Positions 8,645 through 19,070 of a DNA stretch of 64,000 nt are shown here, one piece after another. Within the stretch, counting starts at the first letter, position 1, and every line of letters begins with the position of its first letter. Source of the DNA: an uncultured Verrucomicrobia subdivision 3 bacterium (GTDB lineage Bacteria; Verrucomicrobiota; Verrucomicrobiia; Limisphaerales; UBA8199). The notes beneath the pieces are model-generated. The model was not told the DNA's origin and searched no databases. It worked only from the letters and a program-made list of their open reading frames with translations. The stretch covers positions 1 through 64,000 of the forward strand of contig CAIWMU010000023.1 in the NCBI GenBank assembly GCA_903913865.1, read 5' to 3'. Made by a program: the position numbers and the translations under genes.

Positions 8645-9370
8645 TCACACCAACACACACCGAAAGGCGAAACTGTTGCAGAAATCGCCGGGAGAGCATT
8701 TGAAGCGACGTGATGACAACAAGTTAGTCGAACCGTAGTTGCCCCACGAGGCCCCGCGCAACACACGGCATTCCTGCTGGCCATCGTACCAGTCCTCGCA
8801 CCACTGTAGGACGTTCCCACCCATGTCGTATAGACCATGCTGGTTGGCGTCGAAACTCCCCACCGGGGAAGTGTAGTCGTAGTCGTCCACGCCCAGGCTT
8901 GGAGAATAATTGCCAGCCCCTTTCGGTGGCGGGAACTGCGTTCCCCATGGATACACCCCTTGGACCCCCACATTCTTCTCGTCTGGCATTCCTGCACGCT
9001 CGCCCTGCAACCCAACGGCCACGCTCCACTCGGCATCCGTAGGCAACCGATATCTTTGACCCGCCCTGATCTTCCCCTCCCGACGCTCTTTCTTTGTCAG
9101 CCATGCGCAGAAAGCCTGAGCGTTGTCCCAACTCACGTTCACCGCAGGATGCGTTTGATCCTGCGGAAAGCCAGGTTCCTTCCAACCCGGATCCACCCCG
9201 CTGTTTGTGTTCGCGTAAGCTTGGTAGTCGCTTACCCGTGTGTCCCAAATGCTGAACATCACTTCCGTGCCGGGAATCGGAACGAACTCCATCTGCAAGC
9301 TGTTCGTCCAGCGTAGACTGTTGGTGGTAGTTGGGTCCACAGAGGTTGCCTGGTCTTTAGTGTTAATCAT
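8645..9370 (-). CDS. Formylglycine-generating-enzyme/SUMF1-type domain protein
   Basis: The 241-aa protein is one FGE-sulfatase (SUMF1) domain. Landmarks are TNSLQMEFVPIPG at the start, HPAVNVSWDNAQAFCAWL, RLPTDAEWSVAV, DMGGNVLQWCEDWYDG, RVLRGASWGN and the terminal FAFRCVLV. Family members either oxidise a sulfatase cysteine to formylglycine or, more often in this phylum, act as accessory/ligand domains next to kinases. No sulfatase is seen in the window. GAGGGG just upstream of the ATG is a good ribosome-binding site. The start codon overlaps the stop of a 38-codon upstream frame, so translation may be coupled. No export signal is seen. Confidence 0.85.
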   Translation of the reverse strand: MINTKDQATSVDPTTTNSLRWTNSLQMEFVPIPGTEVMFSIWDTRVSDYQAYANTNSGVDPGWKEPGFPQDQTHPAVNVSWDNAQAFCAWLTKKERREGKIRAGQRYRLPTDAEWSVAVGLQGERAGMPDEKNVGVQGVYPWGTQFPPPKGAGNYSPSLGVDDYDYTSPVGSFDANQHGLYDMGGNVLQWCEDWYDGQQECRVLRGASWGNYGSTNLLSSRRFKCSPGDFCNSFAFRCVLV

Positions 9371-9479
9371 TCAGGCCCCTCGGAAGTTGCCTGCATCCCG
9401 ACCGTATTCCTGGCTTTGATGAGCGTCCTTCGTCCAGTTGTTTTGTATAAAAATTCGCATAATTCAGTTGGTTTGCCAT
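9363..9479 (-). CDS. Possible 38-codon upstream ORF coupled to the FGE-like gene
   Basis: The frame starts MANQLNYANFYTKQLDEG and is preceded by GGGAAG with a 7-nt spacer. It stops at TAA 9365-9363, overlapping the ATG of the FGE-like gene (9370-9368). This start-stop overlap is typical of translational coupling. The product has no known motif. It could be a decayed N-terminal piece of the neighbouring gene. Confidence 0.35.
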   Translation of the reverse strand: MANQLNYANFYTKQLDEGRSSKPGIRSGCRQLPRGLND

Positions 9480-9668
9480 GATTTACTTCCCTTGAGATTT
9501 GAGGATTCTCACACCCGGATATTGCCCAAAATCTACCTGTGAGGTTTGGCACCGTGGAACACCACTTGCTGGGGGAGCGGGTCAATGGAAAAGCCCCTGC
9601 GGGTAGTGCAGTTTCGCCGCCCGCGTGCTGTAATGGAGGGGCTGGAGGGTTATGGTGTCTGCGGACTT

Positions 9669-12600
9669 TCATGTCAGGAGTGGGGAACATTTTCCCTGGT
9701 GCGGGGATGCGCGATCCGGGGTCGGGGTGGATGATGACGGCATCGGTATTGGGATTGAACATTCAGACCACTGACCTTTGTGGGCAACCCTGTCGAGGCA
9801 TAGGCGCACGTAGCGCAGGAGGGTGATCGCCAGATAGGGCTTTTGGATGAAATGAAACGACCCCCAGCAGGCAGTTTCTGCTCGAAGATGGTCCAGTGCC
9901 GTGCCACTGGCGATGATCACAACAAGATCCGGCCGCTCTGTGCGCAGGTCCCGTGCTATATCCATCCCGTTGAGTGGACCCGGGAGAACAAAGTCCGCGA
10001 GCAGCAAATGCAGGCTATTCTTGTGTTCGCTCCACAACTCCAAGGCTTGTGCACCGTTCACTGCCTCCCATACCACATAGCCCATTTTGCGCAGACACAT
10101 CGCTGCAGGTTTGCGCACCCAATCGGCATCCTCAACCAGCAGAATTCCCTCCGTCCCTCCCGTGATCAATTCTGAGTCAATCGTCTTGATGGGTCCTGTG
10201 GGTGATGCTGACACGGCTGGAAAATGAATGTGGAAGGAACTTCCCCGTCCAACCTCGCTCTGCACGTCCATCCAGCCGTCATGCTGCTTGACGATACCGT
10301 AAACGCTCGCCAACCCGAGACCGGTCCCCTTGCCGCGTTCCTTGGTTGTGAAGAATGGTTCGAAGATGTGTTGCAGGATGCTTGAATCCATCCCGCAGCC
10401 GGTGTCGATCACGGTGAGGCGTATGAATGATCCAGGGAGGGCTCCCGGCGTGGTGCAGGTTTCCTCAATTTCCACCCTGGACAGTTCCAGGATCAACTTT
10501 CCCCCGCGGGGCATCGCATCGCGCCCATTGAGGCACAGGTTCATCGCCACCTGCTCCACCATTCCAACGTCTGCGTTTACCCACGCCCCCCCCTTCGCGA
10601 TCCTAAATTCGATGTCCACGTTCTCTCCGATCAGGCGCCTCAACATTTTCAGCAGGTTTCCAATCACATCGTTCAGGTCAACCGAGTCCATCCGCACCTG
10701 TTCTTGCCTGCTGAAGAGAAGGAGTTGTCGCACCACCCCGGCTGCCCGCATCGTTTCCTGTTCCAGTTCGGCCAGGTTCTTTCTGACCACCCCCGAAAGC
10801 TTGGAAGTTGCCCGTACTATTCCCATCTGCAGGAGCACCGCGGCCAGAATGTTGTTGAAATCGTGGGCTACTCCTCCGGCGAGCTGGCCAACAGCCTCCA
10901 TCTTCATGGACTGTCGAAGTTGCTCCTCCATCCCCCGCCGCTCAGTGACGTCTTGAAAAAACACAAGGGAACCCTCGCTCTTCTGATACAGGAACGGCAC
11001 TGCGGTAAATTCCACAGCAAAGGATGTGCTGTTCATCCGCAGCAGAGTCGTTTCCACGTTGCCAGGCTTTTGTTCTTTCCCGGCTTCGAGCAGAATGTGT
11101 TTTCTTGCTTTGGGATGCTCCGAGGGGTGGCAGCGATCCAGAACCGGTGTGCCGACCAGTTCGGCCGGTGATCTAGCCGCAAACAGCCTTGCTGCAGCCC
11201 CGTTCAGAAACGCAAACCGGCTGTCGACCTGGACAAAAATCCCGAGGGGACCGCTCTCCACCAAAGTCCGGAACTGCTCTTCGTGTGCCCGGATTTGTTC
11301 CTCGGTCCGTTTGCGATCGGTAATATCGCGTGCCATCACAAGGGCATGCATTTCGCCTTCCACCTGAACGGCGTCCATCCACACCTCCGCAGACACCTGT
11401 GAGCCGTCCTTCCGTCGGAGGTCGAACTGTTCAAACCCGCTTCTCGTGTGCTTCGCATCCTTCTCCAGCATCGTTGCCAGTCTGGACAACTCTCCGGGTC
11501 CAAGCACCCCCAGCTGAAGAATTCCATGTCCGACCAAGGCCTCCCGGGAATGGCCCAGCAAGGCTTCTGCTGCCGAGTTGACTTCCAGAAATGTTCCCCG
11601 CTGGTTCAGCAGGCAGCAGGCTTGGGGCGCGTATTCAAAAATGTCCTTCCATCTGCGCTCTGAGCGTCGCAGAACTTCTGCCGTCTGCCGATGTTCTGTA
11701 ATGTCACGGAGCAACCCCAGAATGCGCAATGGACGCCCCTCGTGATCACAGACCACCTCCGCCGATGCCTGCACCCACCGGATCTCCCCGTCGGACAGCA
11801 CAATCCGGTGATCAAGTTCGAATGAGCCTCCACTCCCGAAGGCGGCCCGCACCTTTTGTTGATCCTCGGGATGAGCCCGCGCAAGGAACAGCTCAGGATC
11901 GCCTGTGAGTTGCCCGTTTGGAATATCGGCGATGCGATGCGCCTCCCGGGACCAACGTAGCTGCCGTCGACCGGAGCGGGCGTCCGGGTAGCTGGACCAG
12001 CTACCGATCTTGACCAAGCTCTGGGCTTGTTCCAGAACGGCTATTGCTTCCCCTTCAGATTCCTGTGCCCGGATCCGCTCCAACGCCCCCCCGTAATGAT
12101 CGGCCAGGGACTGGGCCAGATTGAGGTCTTCTCCATCATAGGCATTGGAGTTGTGGCTTTCTATTGATAACAAACCAAGAATTCCTGAGTGGTGGCGAAT
12201 GGGCACATGTAGAATGGACGCCGATGTCGGTTTGGTGTCTCCAAAAGGGGTGATCCCTTCGGCTATTTCCATCGTCGGTTTGTTGAAGACCATCAGCCCC
12301 CCCTCTGCGAACACCTTCCGGGCAAGACAGTCGGTTATCCTCAAGCGGCCTATCTCAACGTTCAACCCCAGACATCCCACCGTGTGCAGGGTCTGCACGG
12401 TTTGCAGTGTGCAGCTGCCTTCGTCGCAGAGAGCGATGGAGCAGGCATCCAGAGAAATCAACTGCTGCGCCATCACGAGGATGATCCTTGCGGCATCCGA
12501 CACCGTTCGTGCTTCCAGAAGATCATAGCCGAGTTTCAGATAGGAGGAGACCCTCTTCTCAGCCTTACTTTGGGTAGTGATTTCTGTAAGAGAGAGAAAC

Positions 12601-13010
12601 ATCCGGACCTTCGAGCCCACCTTTCCCGGTGTGCAACTACCCTGCCCGTCGAATTGATTTTTTGCTTTTGAAGCGTCGAGATCCAGATGGATTCCAAAAT
12701 TCGACTGGCTTTGGCCCGTCGACAACGTTTTGCCCAAGGCCCCACGTACCAAGCACACACTGCAGTTCGGACCATGTCCACACCCATTTGGACTGTCATT
12801 CCTGTTCCGGCACCCCATCAACTCCCCGATAGACGCTCCCACTAATTCGCTTTGGGGGCGACCGCTGAAACTTGCAGCGGCACTGTTCGCTCGCACGATT
12901 CGCAAATCCCCGTCAAGCAGCAAGATCATTGTGGGCGATCCCTCAAAGATCGTGAACAGATCCGATTCCCAGCCGGGATCGGATTCCTGAAGAGGTGTCG
13001 CGAGATGCAT
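9669..13010 (-). CDS. Hybrid sensor histidine kinase with PAS and GAF domains
   Basis: The 1113-aa protein has, in order: a PAS domain with a cysteine cluster ([11 protein letters not shown], about residue 80), a GAF domain (about 150-310), three further PAS/PAC units (about 335-700), a histidine kinase core with phospho-accepting His716 in [12 protein letters not shown], a HATPase domain ([16 protein letters not shown]) and a C-terminal receiver domain. The receiver keeps its phospho-acceptor Asp1006 (LLLADFVLP) and the FIQKPY lysine. No membrane helix is seen, so it should be a cytoplasmic sensor. The cysteine-rich first PAS may bind metal or sense redox state (inference). The ATG at 13010 lies 8 nt after a -10 box, so the message may be leaderless. 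Confidence 0.9.
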   Translation of the reverse strand: MHLATPLQESDPGWESDLFTIFEGSPTMILLLDGDLRIVRANSAAASFSGRPQSELVGASIGELMGCRNRNDSPNGCGHGPNCSVCLVRGALGKTLSTGQSQSNFGIHLDLDASKAKNQFDGQGSCTPGKVGSKVRMFLSLTEITTQSKAEKRVSSYLKLGYDLLEARTVSDAARIILVMAQQLISLDACSIALCDEGSCTLQTVQTLHTVGCLGLNVEIGRLRITDCLARKVFAEGGLMVFNKPTMEIAEGITPFGDTKPTSASILHVPIRHHSGILGLLSIESHNSNAYDGEDLNLAQSLADHYGGALERIRAQESEGEAIAVLEQAQSLVKIGSWSSYPDARSGRRQLRWSREAHRIADIPNGQLTGDPELFLARAHPEDQQKVRAAFGSGGSFELDHRIVLSDGEIRWVQASAEVVCDHEGRPLRILGLLRDITEHRQTAEVLRRSERRWKDIFEYAPQACCLLNQRGTFLEVNSAAEALLGHSREALVGHGILQLGVLGPGELSRLATMLEKDAKHTRSGFEQFDLRRKDGSQVSAEVWMDAVQVEGEMHALVMARDITDRKRTEEQIRAHEEQFRTLVESGPLGIFVQVDSRFAFLNGAAARLFAARSPAELVGTPVLDRCHPSEHPKARKHILLEAGKEQKPGNVETTLLRMNSTSFAVEFTAVPFLYQKSEGSLVFFQDVTERRGMEEQLRQSMKMEAVGQLAGGVAHDFNNILAAVLLQMGIVRATSKLSGVVRKNLAELEQETMRAAGVVRQLLLFSRQEQVRMDSVDLNDVIGNLLKMLRRLIGENVDIEFRIAKGGAWVNADVGMVEQVAMNLCLNGRDAMPRGGKLILELSRVEIEETCTTPGALPGSFIRLTVIDTGCGMDSSILQHIFEPFFTTKERGKGTGLGLASVYGIVKQHDGWMDVQSEVGRGSSFHIHFPAVSASPTGPIKTIDSELITGGTEGILLVEDADWVRKPAAMCLRKMGYVVWEAVNGAQALELWSEHKNSLHLLLADFVLPGPLNGMDIARDLRTERPDLVVIIASGTALDHLRAETACWGSFHFIQKPYLAITLLRYVRLCLDRVAHKGQWSECSIPIPMPSSSTPTPDRASPHQGKCSPLLT

Positions 13011-13018
13011 ATGGGACT

Positions 13019-13047
13019 AGTAAACAGAAACTTGATAAAAATGTCAA
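13019..13047 (-). promoter_or_regulatory. Promoter of the hybrid kinase, nearly leaderless
   Basis: On the minus strand, TTGACA (complement of 13042-13047) and TTTACT (complement of 13019-13024) are 17 bp apart. The kinase ATG begins only 8 nt beyond the -10 box, so the expected transcription start lies within about 2 nt of the start codon. Confidence 0.5.
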
Positions 13048-13301
13048 TGCGAGACAGGAATATAGACCGAGATGCACAAATGAACCAACGACACAAACAA
13101 CATGATAGCACTACACCAATAATCCGCAATTCACTACAGGCTGCGCACAAACGCACTACACGACCCTGCGCGCCGAACGGGATAGAAACAAACAGGGTGA
13201 AAACGTGATCGTGTAAGCATGCTACACATTCCACTGAAATTGGGATGGGGCAGCAGTAGGAATAGGCATTTGCGTGCTTTGCCGACGTGGGGCATTCGGG
13301 C

Positions 13302-14069
13302 ATGCTTGACAATCATTTACCGATGAACGTGTCCCTGAATGAGGACCCCGTTGCGGTTGCCAACGCCGGTAGCCGGAATCCGCAACTGGCTTGCCCCCCC
13401 CCTCATACGTCGTGTTTTTCTGCAAGTTCAATAATGCTTGCAGCAGAGTTTCTTGAGCTTAAGCTGGTTGCGTTGCAAAACGAAAACCTCTCCCGTGCCA
13501 TTCTGTCTTTGCGAGCTGTAAATCAGATCGAGGCCATGGTTGCTTTCTGGGACGCCAACCAGATTTGCCGGTTTGCCAATGACACGCACCAGCGATGGTT
13601 CGGCAAGGACTCATCACAAATGCTGAACATGTCGCTCAAGGAGTTTCTTGGCCCCTGGTATGTGGTTGATCTCCCACACATCACAGGCGTTTTAGCCGGA
13701 ACAACACAGATATTCGAGCGCGAGGCACCCACATCGGACGGCGTGTTCAGATCTCTTCTCGTCCGGTTCACCCCTGAGATTGTGGATGGGGTTGTTCTGG
13801 GGTTCTGGGTGCTTACCTCAGATACCACCACCCTCCGTGATCGGGAGCGGGCCCTGAAGAAAGCGCTTGAGGACAGGGATTCTGCCATCGCTGAAATCCG
13901 GACTCTGGAAGGTCTTTTCCCACTCTGTGCCTCTTGCAAGGCTGTGTTGGACAGGGAAGGCAAATGGCATCCGGTCGAGGAATATCTGACGAAGTTCGCC
14001 CACGCGCTACCCACTCACGGGCTGTGCCCAAAATGTATCCCCAGGTTTTTCCCCGGTTTTCTGGCGTAA
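13302..14069 (+). CDS. PAS-domain protein with C-terminal zinc-ribbon-like motif
   Basis: The 255-aa product has a PAS-type domain (about residues 75-180; AMVAFWDANQICRFAN... is the typical PAS start). A coiled linker leads to a C-terminal motif, LEGLFPLCASCKAVLD..GKWHPVEEYL...HGLCPKC. This 'GL.P.CxxCK.....G.W...E.Y......HG.CP.C' tail is widespread on bacterial PAS and response-regulator proteins and has two CxxC pairs suited to metal binding. No output enzyme is present. It is divergent from the hybrid kinase and may be a signalling partner. The start is uncertain: 13302 was chosen, but 13323 and 13434 are also possible. Confidence 0.75.
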   Translation: MLDNHLPMNVSLNEDPVAVANAGSRNPQLACPPPHTSCFSASSIMLAAEFLELKLVALQNENLSRAILSLRAVNQIEAMVAFWDANQICRFANDTHQRWFGKDSSQMLNMSLKEFLGPWYVVDLPHITGVLAGTTQIFEREAPTSDGVFRSLLVRFTPEIVDGVVLGFWVLTSDTTTLRDRERALKKALEDRDSAIAEIRTLEGLFPLCASCKAVLDREGKWHPVEEYLTKFAHALPTHGLCPKCIPRFFPGFLA

Positions 14070-14426
14070 ATACCAGTCAGGATGAACTGCCTGCTCTCAC
14101 GAGTCCGGGTGGCGGGCCAAAGCTTTCCCGACCGGTAGCACAGTCGTTGATTCACGCCGGGGGGATGTTGGATTCACCGATTGGATCACCCTTCTTCCGA
14201 ATCCTTTCGAGAGCTGTGCGATCAACACCGCGCCCGCCCGGATTTTGGTCCCGGATTTCAGCACCGGGATCCAACAAACACCAACCCAACCTGAGGCGTT
14301 GCCCGAGCTTGGGTTGATGGCGATCTGGGGGCGGCCCGGTTCAGGAATGGAACCTTGTGACGAACCTTGGATAATAGGGTTGGCAGCGTTTCAAGGATGG
14401 GTGTTGTTGCATGCGTTCAGTGTGTG
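14070..14426. other. Gene-free stretch between convergent genes
   Basis: The stretch lies between the stop codons of the PAS gene and the chemoreceptor gene. No convincing frame, hairpin-plus-T terminator or repeat was found. Confidence 0.5.
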
Positions 14427-16553
14427 TTAGAAATTCTTGAAATCCTCATCGCTTGGGGTGTTCTTGCGATGGCTGGCCGTTTCAAGAGCTGGCATGGGTG
14501 ATTTTGTCCGGACCGTCACTGTGGCATGAGACTTTCCGCTGCCGATGCCGGAAGATTTGCCGGGCTTGGCAAGGCTTCCCTTTGTTCCATGGCCGAGGCT
14601 TGTTAAGCGTTGGGTTTTTCCAGTGTCGCCTTGAAGGCCCTGTCCACCCACCAGACGCATCAGTTCCGTCACCGCTTCCTTCAGTGCCTCGGCCTGGGCG
14701 GTCAACTCCTCGGCTGCTGCGGCGCTTTCCTCCGCATTGGCGGCATTGCTCTGGGTGACTTTGTCCATCTCCGTCACAGCGATGTTGACCTGGGAGATGC
14801 CCTGGCTTTGCTCCTCGGAGGCAGAGGCCACTTCTCCGGCCCTTTCATCCACCTGCCGCGCCTTGCCCACGATTTCTTCCAGACTCTTTGCGACCTTGGC
14901 ACTGATATCTGCACCCCTGGCGCTCTTCTGGACGGCGTCCTCAATTTTCCCGGCTGTCTCCTTGGCTGCCTGGGCACAACGTTGCGCCAGACTCCGCACC
15001 TCGTCTGCCACCACGGCAAAACCTGCCCCGGCCTCCCCTGCACGTGCGGCTTCGACCGCGGCATTCAACGCCAGAATATTCGTTTGGAAGGCGATTTCAT
15101 CGATGGTTTTGATGATTTTGGCAATGTCGCTGCTTGAGCGTTTGATGTCATCCATGGCCGAAACCAGGGCCGACATGTCCTGCACACCCAGATCGCCCGC
15201 TTTGCGTGCATCGCTCCCGAGGGTCTTGACCAGACCGGCCGTCTCCGCGTTGCGTTTGGTCATGCTCGACATTTCCTCGAGCGAGGAACTGGTTTCCTCG
15301 AGCGAGGCGGCCTGCTGACTGGCCCCTTCTGCGAGGGACTGGCTGGCGGATGCAACCTGGGCGGCCGCGCTCGCGGTCTGCTCTGCTCCGGCACTCAAAC
15401 TGTCGGAAATCCGTTTCAACACCTTGTTGATCCCCCGGGTGATAAGGATGCCCATCGCCATGGCGACGACCACACCAACGATCATTGCGACAAGGCTCAG
15501 GAGCTTGAGGAGGGCAGCTTCACTGCTGGATGTGCGGGTGGTTTCGGTGGCAGCCTGCTCATTGATCTCGACAAGTTTGTTCAAGAGCGATTCCGCCGAT
15601 CCAAAGGCCACCGCCTCAACCACCAGAGTTTGTTCGGTCATCTTTTTGTAAAGTTCGTTACCCCGATGGTAGCCTTCCACAGTCGCATCGTAGGACCTGG
15701 AGAGGGCGACGAAGGTTTCATGATCGGCCTTCCACTTGTCCCACACTGGGACGAATTCCTTCCAGAGCTTTGCCTCTGCCGGGGTCTGCTCGAGCGGTTC
15801 ATAGACTTTGCGTGCTGCAGCGATCCGCTGCCAGGCGGCGGCGATGCGGTCGTAGCTGGACTTCCGGTCCACCATGAATCCGCTGCGATCGAGCAGGGCG
15901 TTCTCGGAACTGTCAATGACTGTCTGCGCCTCCTTCATGGTCAGCAGTGAGTGAATCGTCAGGAGATCAACCTTCGAGAATGTGGCCTGGGCATTATCTG
16001 TTTTTGCCCGGTAAACTTCCACAATCTGGTCCAGCAGGACCTTGGCTTTGGCGAAAGACTCCATGTTGAGGACGAGGCCCTGATTCGCCATTTTTCCGTA
16101 GAGTTCGGTCCCTTTGCGTTGGGCATCCACTGTTTTGTCGTAATCCTGAAGGATGGCAACGTAAGCCTGATGATCCTTTTTCCACGCTTCCCAGGCTGGA
16201 ACAAATTTCTTCCAGACGACCTCCTCCTCGGCGGTTTGGGGGAGTGGTTCATAGACTTTCCAGGCATCCTCAGCCCGCTTCCAGGCGGCTGCAATGGTGG
16301 CATACTTTTCCTGGCGTGCCTTCATGTCGATTTCCCGGCTTAGCAGCGCGTTTTCGGCACCATCGACGGCGGTTTGGGCCTCGCTGATGATGAGCAGAGA
16401 TTCTACGCTTGGTAGTCGCACCTTGCCCACCTCCAAGATCGATTTGGTGCTTTTGATGGCACCGTAATAGCCGACGAGACCGAGCATCAGGGTGATGGCT
16501 GCGACGGCCATGAAGGACGTGATGAGCTTCTTACCTATGGTCCATTGATTCAT
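14427..16553 (-). CDS. Methyl-accepting chemotaxis protein
   Basis: The 708-aa receptor has a membrane helix near residues 11-31 and a second near 350-372. Between them lies a periplasmic sensor built from two similar four-helix-bundle-like halves: '[31 protein letters not shown]' is echoed by '[31 protein letters not shown]'. The cytoplasmic part has the conserved hairpin tip ([37 protein letters not shown]) and Gln/Glu-rich methylation helices. A tail of about 70 residues is rich in Gly/Lys/Ser. It probably signals to CheA through the CheW encoded 41 bp upstream on the same strand. No CheA is in the window. Confidence 0.92.
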   Translation of the reverse strand: MNQWTIGKKLITSFMAVAAITLMLGLVGYYGAIKSTKSILEVGKVRLPSVESLLIISEAQTAVDGAENALLSREIDMKARQEKYATIAAAWKRAEDAWKVYEPLPQTAEEEVVWKKFVPAWEAWKKDHQAYVAILQDYDKTVDAQRKGTELYGKMANQGLVLNMESFAKAKVLLDQIVEVYRAKTDNAQATFSKVDLLTIHSLLTMKEAQTVIDSSENALLDRSGFMVDRKSSYDRIAAAWQRIAAARKVYEPLEQTPAEAKLWKEFVPVWDKWKADHETFVALSRSYDATVEGYHRGNELYKKMTEQTLVVEAVAFGSAESLLNKLVEINEQAATETTRTSSSEAALLKLLSLVAMIVGVVVAMAMGILITRGINKVLKRISDSLSAGAEQTASAAAQVASASQSLAEGASQQAASLEETSSSLEEMSSMTKRNAETAGLVKTLGSDARKAGDLGVQDMSALVSAMDDIKRSSSDIAKIIKTIDEIAFQTNILALNAAVEAARAGEAGAGFAVVADEVRSLAQRCAQAAKETAGKIEDAVQKSARGADISAKVAKSLEEIVGKARQVDERAGEVASASEEQSQGISQVNIAVTEMDKVTQSNAANAEESAAAAEELTAQAEALKEAVTELMRLVGGQGLQGDTGKTQRLTSLGHGTKGSLAKPGKSSGIGSGKSHATVTVRTKSPMPALETASHRKNTPSDEDFKNF

Positions 16554-16594
16554 AATTTTTTGTGGGGTTTGTTGGGGGGTGGGGTAACGGGATT

Positions 16595-17113
16595 CTAGTG
16601 TGCAGAAATGGCAGGTTCAAGGGAGGCCGCGGTCAGACCCGAGGGGTCGCCGCTGCTGATGATTTTATCAATGTCCAGCAGGGCTTTGACGACTCCTTTG
16701 ATTGTGGCCATGCCGAGGATGTAATCAGTGTCCAGCTTTGCACCGAAGTCCGGAGTCGCCTCCACATCGACCGTTGCGAGTTGGGCCACTTCCTCGACGG
16801 CATCCACGACCATGCCCATTGAAGTGTGCTGGGTGTCGGAGGTTTTGATCTGGACCACGACGATGCAGTTTTGTTCCGTGGTGGTGGCGGCGAAGCCGAA
16901 GCGGAGGCGCAGATCCATGACGGGAATGATCTTGCCGCGCAGATTGATGACACCGCGGATGTAATCGGGCATGTGCGGGACAAGTGTGATGTGGGACACC
17001 CGGATGATCTCGCGCACCTTTAACACCGGGATGGCGTAGGACTCGGAGCCGAGGGCGAATGTGAGGTATTTGCCGGACAGCACCGAGTCGGGCATATTCA
17101 GTTCAGAGCTCAT
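16595..17113 (-). CDS. cheW: CheW-type chemotaxis coupling protein
   Basis: The 172-aa protein is a single CheW domain. Landmarks are [44 protein letters not shown] and the late GLATIKG-type turn (here [18 protein letters not shown]). CheW links chemoreceptors to the kinase CheA. The gene lies immediately upstream of the receptor gene on the same strand, so the two are probably expressed together and form one array. Confidence 0.92.
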   Translation of the reverse strand: MSSELNMPDSVLSGKYLTFALGSESYAIPVLKVREIIRVSHITLVPHMPDYIRGVINLRGKIIPVMDLRLRFGFAATTTEQNCIVVVQIKTSDTQHTSMGMVVDAVEEVAQLATVDVEATPDFGAKLDTDYILGMATIKGVVKALLDIDKIISSGDPSGLTAASLEPAISAH

Positions 17114-17497
17114 AATTCTTAGTCCGTCTCACGACGGTTCCGTGGTCGGATCAACCGCTCTTGAACTGAACCGGTCGACCCGCAGATGAAACTTTGAACC
17201 GCTGGCTGACCTGGTTCTCTCCCGGCGTTGAAGCGATGGCTCTTATGATATCGGCTTAAGGGCAACAGGACTTGAGCTTTTTTTCAGGATTACGGTTCCG
17301 GTTGAAGTGTGAGGGCATTGCGGAGTTTCCAGGTCTTGATTTTGTTCTGGAGTCTTTTTTTTGTGGTGAACAGGACGACCTCTGATTCGGTTCGATCTGG
17401 AGCGGAGGGACGAGTGGGATCCAATCGATCCTGCGAAAAAAAGATCACAGTTTGGAGCAGGGTTCAGCTCCCGCTTCATTTAGACACGTGCCGTAAC

Positions 17498-17583
17498 GTT
17501 CTGCGCATCGAAACGATGGGAGGCCTGCGAAAGTGGCATGTCAGGAACTTGCCATGCACAACTGTTTATGACGCAGTGTATAG
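17498..17583. repeat. 86-bp direct repeat, copy 1
   Basis: It begins GTTCTGCGCATCGAAACGAT and ends with GTGTATAG. By eye about 73 of 86 positions match copy 2 (17913-17998) with no gap. The core GGCATGTC..GAACTTGCCATGC contains short inverted repeats (GCATG/CATGC). Both copies are open in the same plus-strand frame. Confidence 0.75.
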
Positions 17584-17912
17584 CAAAAGTCCACCAACAA
17601 CACCCCCCTGTCCCGGCCGGAAATCCCGACCGGGATTCTGGCACAAAGCCCATGGTTGCAACGCCGAGGTGCTTTCCATGGGTGAATGGTGGACAATCAA
17701 ACAGCTCTGGAAGGGGTTGCGCCGCCGTAAAACCCGGGGAGGCTGGCGGGATGTGCCTCGATGCGGCCAGACGGGCACAGCGCCCAATAGATTTGCGTTA
17801 CCACGCCATAGCTCCTGCGGGCCAAGGCACCTGTTCGATTCCCCGGCACAACCACCTTCAGGGTTCCCGGAAGGGGGACCATTGGACCATCAGTTATAAA
17901 CGGAGCCGTGGC

Positions 17913-17998
17913 GTTCTGCGCATCGAAACCAAGGGAGACCCACGAGAGCGGCATGTCGGGAACTTGCCATGCGCAACTTTTTTTGACGTGGTGTATAG
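17913..17998. repeat. 86-bp direct repeat, copy 2
   Basis: It begins GTTCTGCGCATCGAAACCAA and ends with GTGTATAG, in the same orientation as copy 1 and 415 bp away. It aligns to copy 1 without gaps. The conserved length in non-coding DNA suggests a dispersed intergenic repeat family and not a local accident. Confidence 0.75.
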
Positions 17999-18388
17999 GA
18001 GCCACTCCTTCAGAAAGTCAGACGAAGGGTCTGGATGATCTCATTTGTAAAACAATCGCCCGCGAATGGCCGGACCCGGAGGTTGTGAAGGCGGTTTTGT
18101 CGCACAAGGAGCGCATCAAATCAGGGGCGAGGGAATCGAGTAGATTGCCCCTACGGTCAGCGAGTCTGAAATTATTTAACCGCACTTTCGCCGCTGGGTG
18201 GCCTTTTTGAATATTTTTTGGGTCGCCCATGCAAAGCCAACAATAAAGTTGGCCGTGATCTGTTGGACACAAACGGGTGGATTGGCTTTAGAGAAGACGT
18301 TTGACCTGCCACCCCTCAAAAGCCCGGTAAATCCATTGGAAATCCAAAAATCGTCCTACTTCTGTACGTCAGGTTAAATTGTGTTTCT

Positions 18389-19063
18389 TTATGCGGGATC
18401 GGTTTCCCGAAGGGCCTTGCGTTGGTCGGGCGTTGCCGCCCGGCGGGCGATCGCGAGCAACTTCACCCTGTCGTAGGCGCAATGGCGGGAAATCAGGGAG
18501 GTGATCCGTTCGGCATATTCCTTCGGTCCGGCTGTGGCGGAGAGCACCTTGAACCAGGCCGGCAATATCCTGAGCCAGTCCACGCCCACTTGCCAGGAGC
18601 CTCCCTCGTCAGCGAAGAAGATTATGTCGTCGTTACCCTTGTCGATGTGGTCCAGAAGCCCGAACAGGGTATCCATGGCCTGACGCACCTCCGCCGGATT
18701 GCCGTCCTTTGACTCAACCACGCAACGTTCCAACAGCCGTTGGTATTCGGCGATCCATGCGCGGGTTCCGGGAGACGTTTCCCGATAATTCCTGGAATTG
18801 ACGTGGAATGACTCGAAAAAGTCGCCTGCCAGGCTCGATTTCTCGAAGCGTTTCACCTCTTGAAGCACGCCAGGTTTGTCGGTTTGGTTCGTGTCCGGGC
18901 GCAGCCGTTCGAGGTCGATGTGTTGCTTGATGAGTTTGTGGAGTTTGGCCGGGGGCAGCAGTGCGATGGCATCGTGCAACATGAGGAAAACTTGCTCGTT
19001 CCCAAGTTTGCGAAGTGTGGCATGGAGCTTCCCGGGGTCGATTTGGGGGCGTTTGGATGCCAT
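18389..19063 (-). CDS. Unrecognised helical protein
   Basis: The start at 19063 (MASKRPQIDPGKL) is preferred to an upstream frame with low-complexity Ser/Thr/Arg composition. The 224-aa product is soluble and mostly helical. Notable segments are LRKLGNEQVFLMLHDAIALLPPAKLHKLIKQHI near the N-terminus and FGLLDHIDKGNDDIIFFADEGGSWQVGVDW in the middle. I do not recognise a catalytic motif. It begins 7 nt after the stop of the larger upstream gene, so the two form an operon and probably act together. Confidence 0.65.
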   Translation of the reverse strand: MASKRPQIDPGKLHATLRKLGNEQVFLMLHDAIALLPPAKLHKLIKQHIDLERLRPDTNQTDKPGVLQEVKRFEKSSLAGDFFESFHVNSRNYRETSPGTRAWIAEYQRLLERCVVESKDGNPAEVRQAMDTLFGLLDHIDKGNDDIIFFADEGGSWQVGVDWLRILPAWFKVLSATAGPKEYAERITSLISRHCAYDRVKLLAIARRAATPDQRKALRETDPA

Positions 19064-19070
19064 AGCCGTG

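Larger units (their letters stand above)
17114..18388. other. Long gene-free region with a duplicated element
   Basis: About 1.27 kb without a convincing gene. It contains two diverged copies of an 86-bp element (separate entries). From about 18040 to 18150 on the plus strand, one frame reads like a fragment of a protein (DLICKTIAREWPDPEVVKA...), with no start or domain I can name; it may be a gene remnant. A short hairpin AATCCC...GGGATT is at about 17625-17640. Confidence 0.5.

Noticed and set aside
11606-12832. Many open frames opposite the hybrid kinase gene
   Set aside because: They are shadows of the GC-rich kinase gene, with no domains and no start signals.
17815-17850. tRNA-like GTTCGATTCCCC sequence in the gene-free region
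   Set aside because: No T-stem partner, acceptor stem or other arms surround it.
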